In this document: positions 7,148 to 8,475 of the stretch, in pieces
Layout of the letters: each line of letters begins with the position of its first letter
Position numbering within the stretch: the stretch's first letter is position 1
NCBI RefSeq assembly: GCF_036402745.1
Contig: NZ_DASWSJ010000347.1
Location: forward strand, 1-8,475
Origin: Actinophytocola sp036402745
GTDB lineage: Bacteria > Actinomycetota > Actinomycetes > Mycobacteriales > Pseudonocardiaceae
Direction: 5' to 3'
DNA length: 8,475 bases
Position numbers and translations under genes: made by a program
Notes under the pieces: model-generated
What the model saw: only the letters and a program-made list of their open reading frames with translations
Databases searched by the model: none
What the model was told of the DNA's origin: nothing

Positions 7148-7160
7148 GGGCATCAAGCCC
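7148..7160. repeat. Small hairpin in repeat unit 4, identical to that in unit 1
   Basis: GGGC (7148-7151), loop ATCAA and GCCC (7157-7160) repeat the 13 bases found at 7090-7102 exactly, 58 bases downstream. The other units carry GG in place of the AGCC side and cannot form it. It may be only a by-product of the repeat sequence. Confidence 0.35.
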
Positions 7161-7297
7161 GCGGCCAGGCATCAGGGTCGTAGCCGGGCATCAGGATCGC
7201 GGCCGATCATCACCAGCGCGCTAGGAACTGGTCCGTCGTCGTCAAGATGGTGTCGGCGTGGGTGCCGGGCCGGTAGGGGCGGGGGTTTGCTGGGGGT

Positions 7298-8475
7298 ATG
7301 ACCCTGATCGATCTCCTGCCCAGTCTCCGTGGTTTCGAGCGGGCCGGGTTGGTGGCCGGTGTGTGGCCGGCGAGTGCCCGCCTGGACGACTCGGGTGACC
7401 TGGTCGTGGGTGGCGTGTCGATGACGCGCGTCGCGGCGGTGTTCGGTACGCCCGCCTACGTGCTCGACGAGGCGGAGGTGCGCCGGCAGTGCCGGGCCTA
7501 CCGCGCGGCACTCCCCGAGGTGGAGATCTCCTATGCCGGCAAGGCGTTGCTGACCCGTGCGGTGGCGCGGTGGATGCGGGAGGAGGGCCTGGGCCTGGAC
7601 GTGTGCTCGGCCGGTGAGCTGGCGGTCGCGCGCCGGGCCGGGTTCCCCGGTGAGCGGATCACCTTGCACGGCAACGCGAAGTCGCCGGAGGACCTCAAGG
7701 CCGCGGTGGCCGGGCAGGTCGGCCGGGTGGTGGTCGACTCGTTCGACGAGCTCGACCAGCTCGCCGCGGTCGCGCGGGCCCGCCAGCAGGTGCTGGTCCG
7801 GGTGACGCCGGGGGTGGACGGGCACACCCACCACGCGATCGCCACCGGGGTCGAGGACCAGAAGTTCGGCTTCTCCCTCGCCGGCGGGTCCGCCGCCGAG
7901 GCGGTCCGGCGCGTCCTCGCACAGCCGGCGCTGGAGCTGGCCGGGCTGCACTGCCACATCGGGTCGCAGCTCACCCGGGTCGCCGACTTCGAGGAGGCCG
8001 CCCGGCGCATGGTGGCCCTCCTCGCCGCGATCCGCGACGAGCACGGCATCGTGGTGCCGCTGCTCAACCTCGGCGGCGGCCACGCGGTCCGCTACCACGC
8101 CGGCGACACCGGGTTCGACCTCGACTGCTTCGCCCGCCGGATGCACATCGCCGTCCGCCTCGAGTGCGACCGGCACCGGCTGCCCGTCCCGAGGCTGGCC
8201 ATCGAGCCCGGCCGCGCGCTGGTCGCCCGCGCCGGCATCACGCTCTACCGCGTCCTGACCGTCAAGCACCAGGCCAGCCGCACGTTCGTCGCCGTCGACG
8301 GCGGCATGAGCGACAACCTCCGGCCCGCGCTGTACGGCGCCCGCTACACCGCCCGGCTCGTCGGCCGCCCGGCCACCGCCCCGCCACGCGAGGTCACCAT
8401 CGCCGGCCGCCACTGCGAGGCCGGCGACCTCCTCGCCACCGACGTCCCGCTCCCGGCCGACGTCCACGCCGGCGA
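7298..8475 (+). CDS. lysA: Diaminopimelate decarboxylase-like PLP enzyme (LysA family), partial at right edge
   Basis: This fold-type III PLP enzyme is predicted to decarboxylate meso-diaminopimelate to L-lysine in the cytoplasm. The window holds 392 codons of an expected 420-460; no stop is reached. Motifs are YAGKALLTRAVARW with PLP-lysine K82, GLDVCSAGEL, TLHGNAKS, HIGSQL (H220-Q224), the phosphate-binding LGGGHA (Gly 259-261), EPGRALVARAG (E303-R306), DGGMSDNLRPALYGARY, and HCEAGD with C373, the cysteine that acts from the partner subunit in DAP decarboxylases. The last aromatic motif near the C-terminus is cut off. ATG 7298 is the first start after an in-frame TAG at 7274-7276. G-runs at 7281-7285 and 7292-7296 are the only ribosome-binding candidates and are spaced poorly (12 and 1 bases). 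The location beside kdp, not beside argS, hom or thr genes, suggests a second paralogue, so the symbol marks the family only. Confidence 0.9.
   Translation, partial: MTLIDLLPSLRGFERAGLVAGVWPASARLDDSGDLVVGGVSMTRVAAVFGTPAYVLDEAEVRRQCRAYRAALPEVEISYAGKALLTRAVARWMREEGLGLDVCSAGELAVARRAGFPGERITLHGNAKSPEDLKAAVAGQVGRVVVDSFDELDQLAAVARARQQVLVRVTPGVDGHTHHAIATGVEDQKFGFSLAGGSAAEAVRRVLAQPALELAGLHCHIGSQLTRVADFEEAARRMVALLAAIRDEHGIVVPLLNLGGGHAVRYHAGDTGFDLDCFARRMHIAVRLECDRHRLPVPRLAIEPGRALVARAGITLYRVLTVKHQASRTFVAVDGGMSDNLRPALYGARYTARLVGRPATAPPREVTIAGRHCEAGDLLATDVPLPADVHAG

Larger units (their letters stand above)
7083..7216. repeat. Degenerate 19-bp tandem repeat, about seven units, between permease and lysA-like gene
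   Basis: Seven consecutive units begin at 7083, 7103, 7122, 7141, 7160, 7179 and 7198. The period is 19 bases, except for the first unit, which is 20. My hand consensus is CGCGGCCGGGCATCAGGAT. The invariant-looking core is GGC/GCC followed by ATCA. Units 1 and 4 end in AAGCC, while units 2, 3 and 6 end in AGGAT, 5 in AGGGT, and 7 degenerates to ATCACCAG. The period is not a multiple of three, and no plausible gene covers the array. It fills most of the 251-base gap 7047-7297, which otherwise shows nothing beyond the lysA upstream region. Function is unknown; a protein-binding array or a decayed minisatellite are both possible. Confidence 0.85.

Noticed and set aside
7083..7216. CRISPR array
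   Set aside because: The units are directly contiguous at 19 bases with no unique spacers, and no cas gene is in the window.
7217..7297. Lysine riboswitch or ECF-sigma promoter (GGAAC at 7224-7228) before lysA
   Set aside because: The space is too short for a lysine riboswitch, and no suitable -10 partner lies 16-18 bases after GGAAC. The match is within chance for this composition.

Overview
The window is uniformly GC-rich, with strong G/C bias at third codon positions, GTG as well as ATG starts and tightly overlapping genes. Together with the protein families this points to a high-GC actinobacterium. Pseudonocardiales (Amycolatopsis/Saccharothrix-like) is my inference from the protein flavour and was not tested by any search. 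All confident genes read on the + strand; the long reverse-strand open frames are GC-rich shadows.

Positions 1-5015 hold the 3' part of a kdp potassium operon. It contains the C-terminal half of the KdpB P-type ATPase (left edge cut), complete KdpC, the KdpD sensor kinase and the KdpE response regulator. kdpB-kdpC are 4 bases apart, and kdpC/kdpD and kdpD/kdpE each overlap by 4 bases (GTGA and ATGA), so the block is almost certainly one translationally coupled transcript. KdpFABC would import K+ at low external potassium. KdpD would sense K+/osmotic status and phosphorylate KdpE, which activates the operon. kdpF and kdpA, the operon promoter and the KdpE operator lie left of the window.

Positions 5016-5096 are an 81-base gap with a weak stem-loop and a -10-like TAGCGT placed exactly where a leaderless actinobacterial promoter would put its start on the next GTG. 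That GTG opens a 649-residue, about 12-helix APC-superfamily permease (5097-7046) with a cytoplasmic C-terminal domain reminiscent of KUP/KimA potassium importers. Its position beside kdpDE suggests, but does not prove, a second potassium or cation transporter.

Positions 7047-7297 are non-coding and contain about seven degenerate copies of a 19-base tandem repeat (7083-7216), two of which carry an identical small hairpin. Positions 7298-8475 are the 5' part of a diaminopimelate decarboxylase-like gene (lysA family, right edge cut), outside the neighbourhood usual for housekeeping lysA in actinobacteria.

The least expected signals are: a perfect EF-hand-type DxDxDG loop inside the KdpD ATP-binding domain; a similar DxDxDG loop in the extracytoplasmic part of KdpC; the 19-base repeat array; and the leaderless promoter for the kdp-adjacent permease. 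I saw no mobile element, CRISPR array, tRNA or rRNA.
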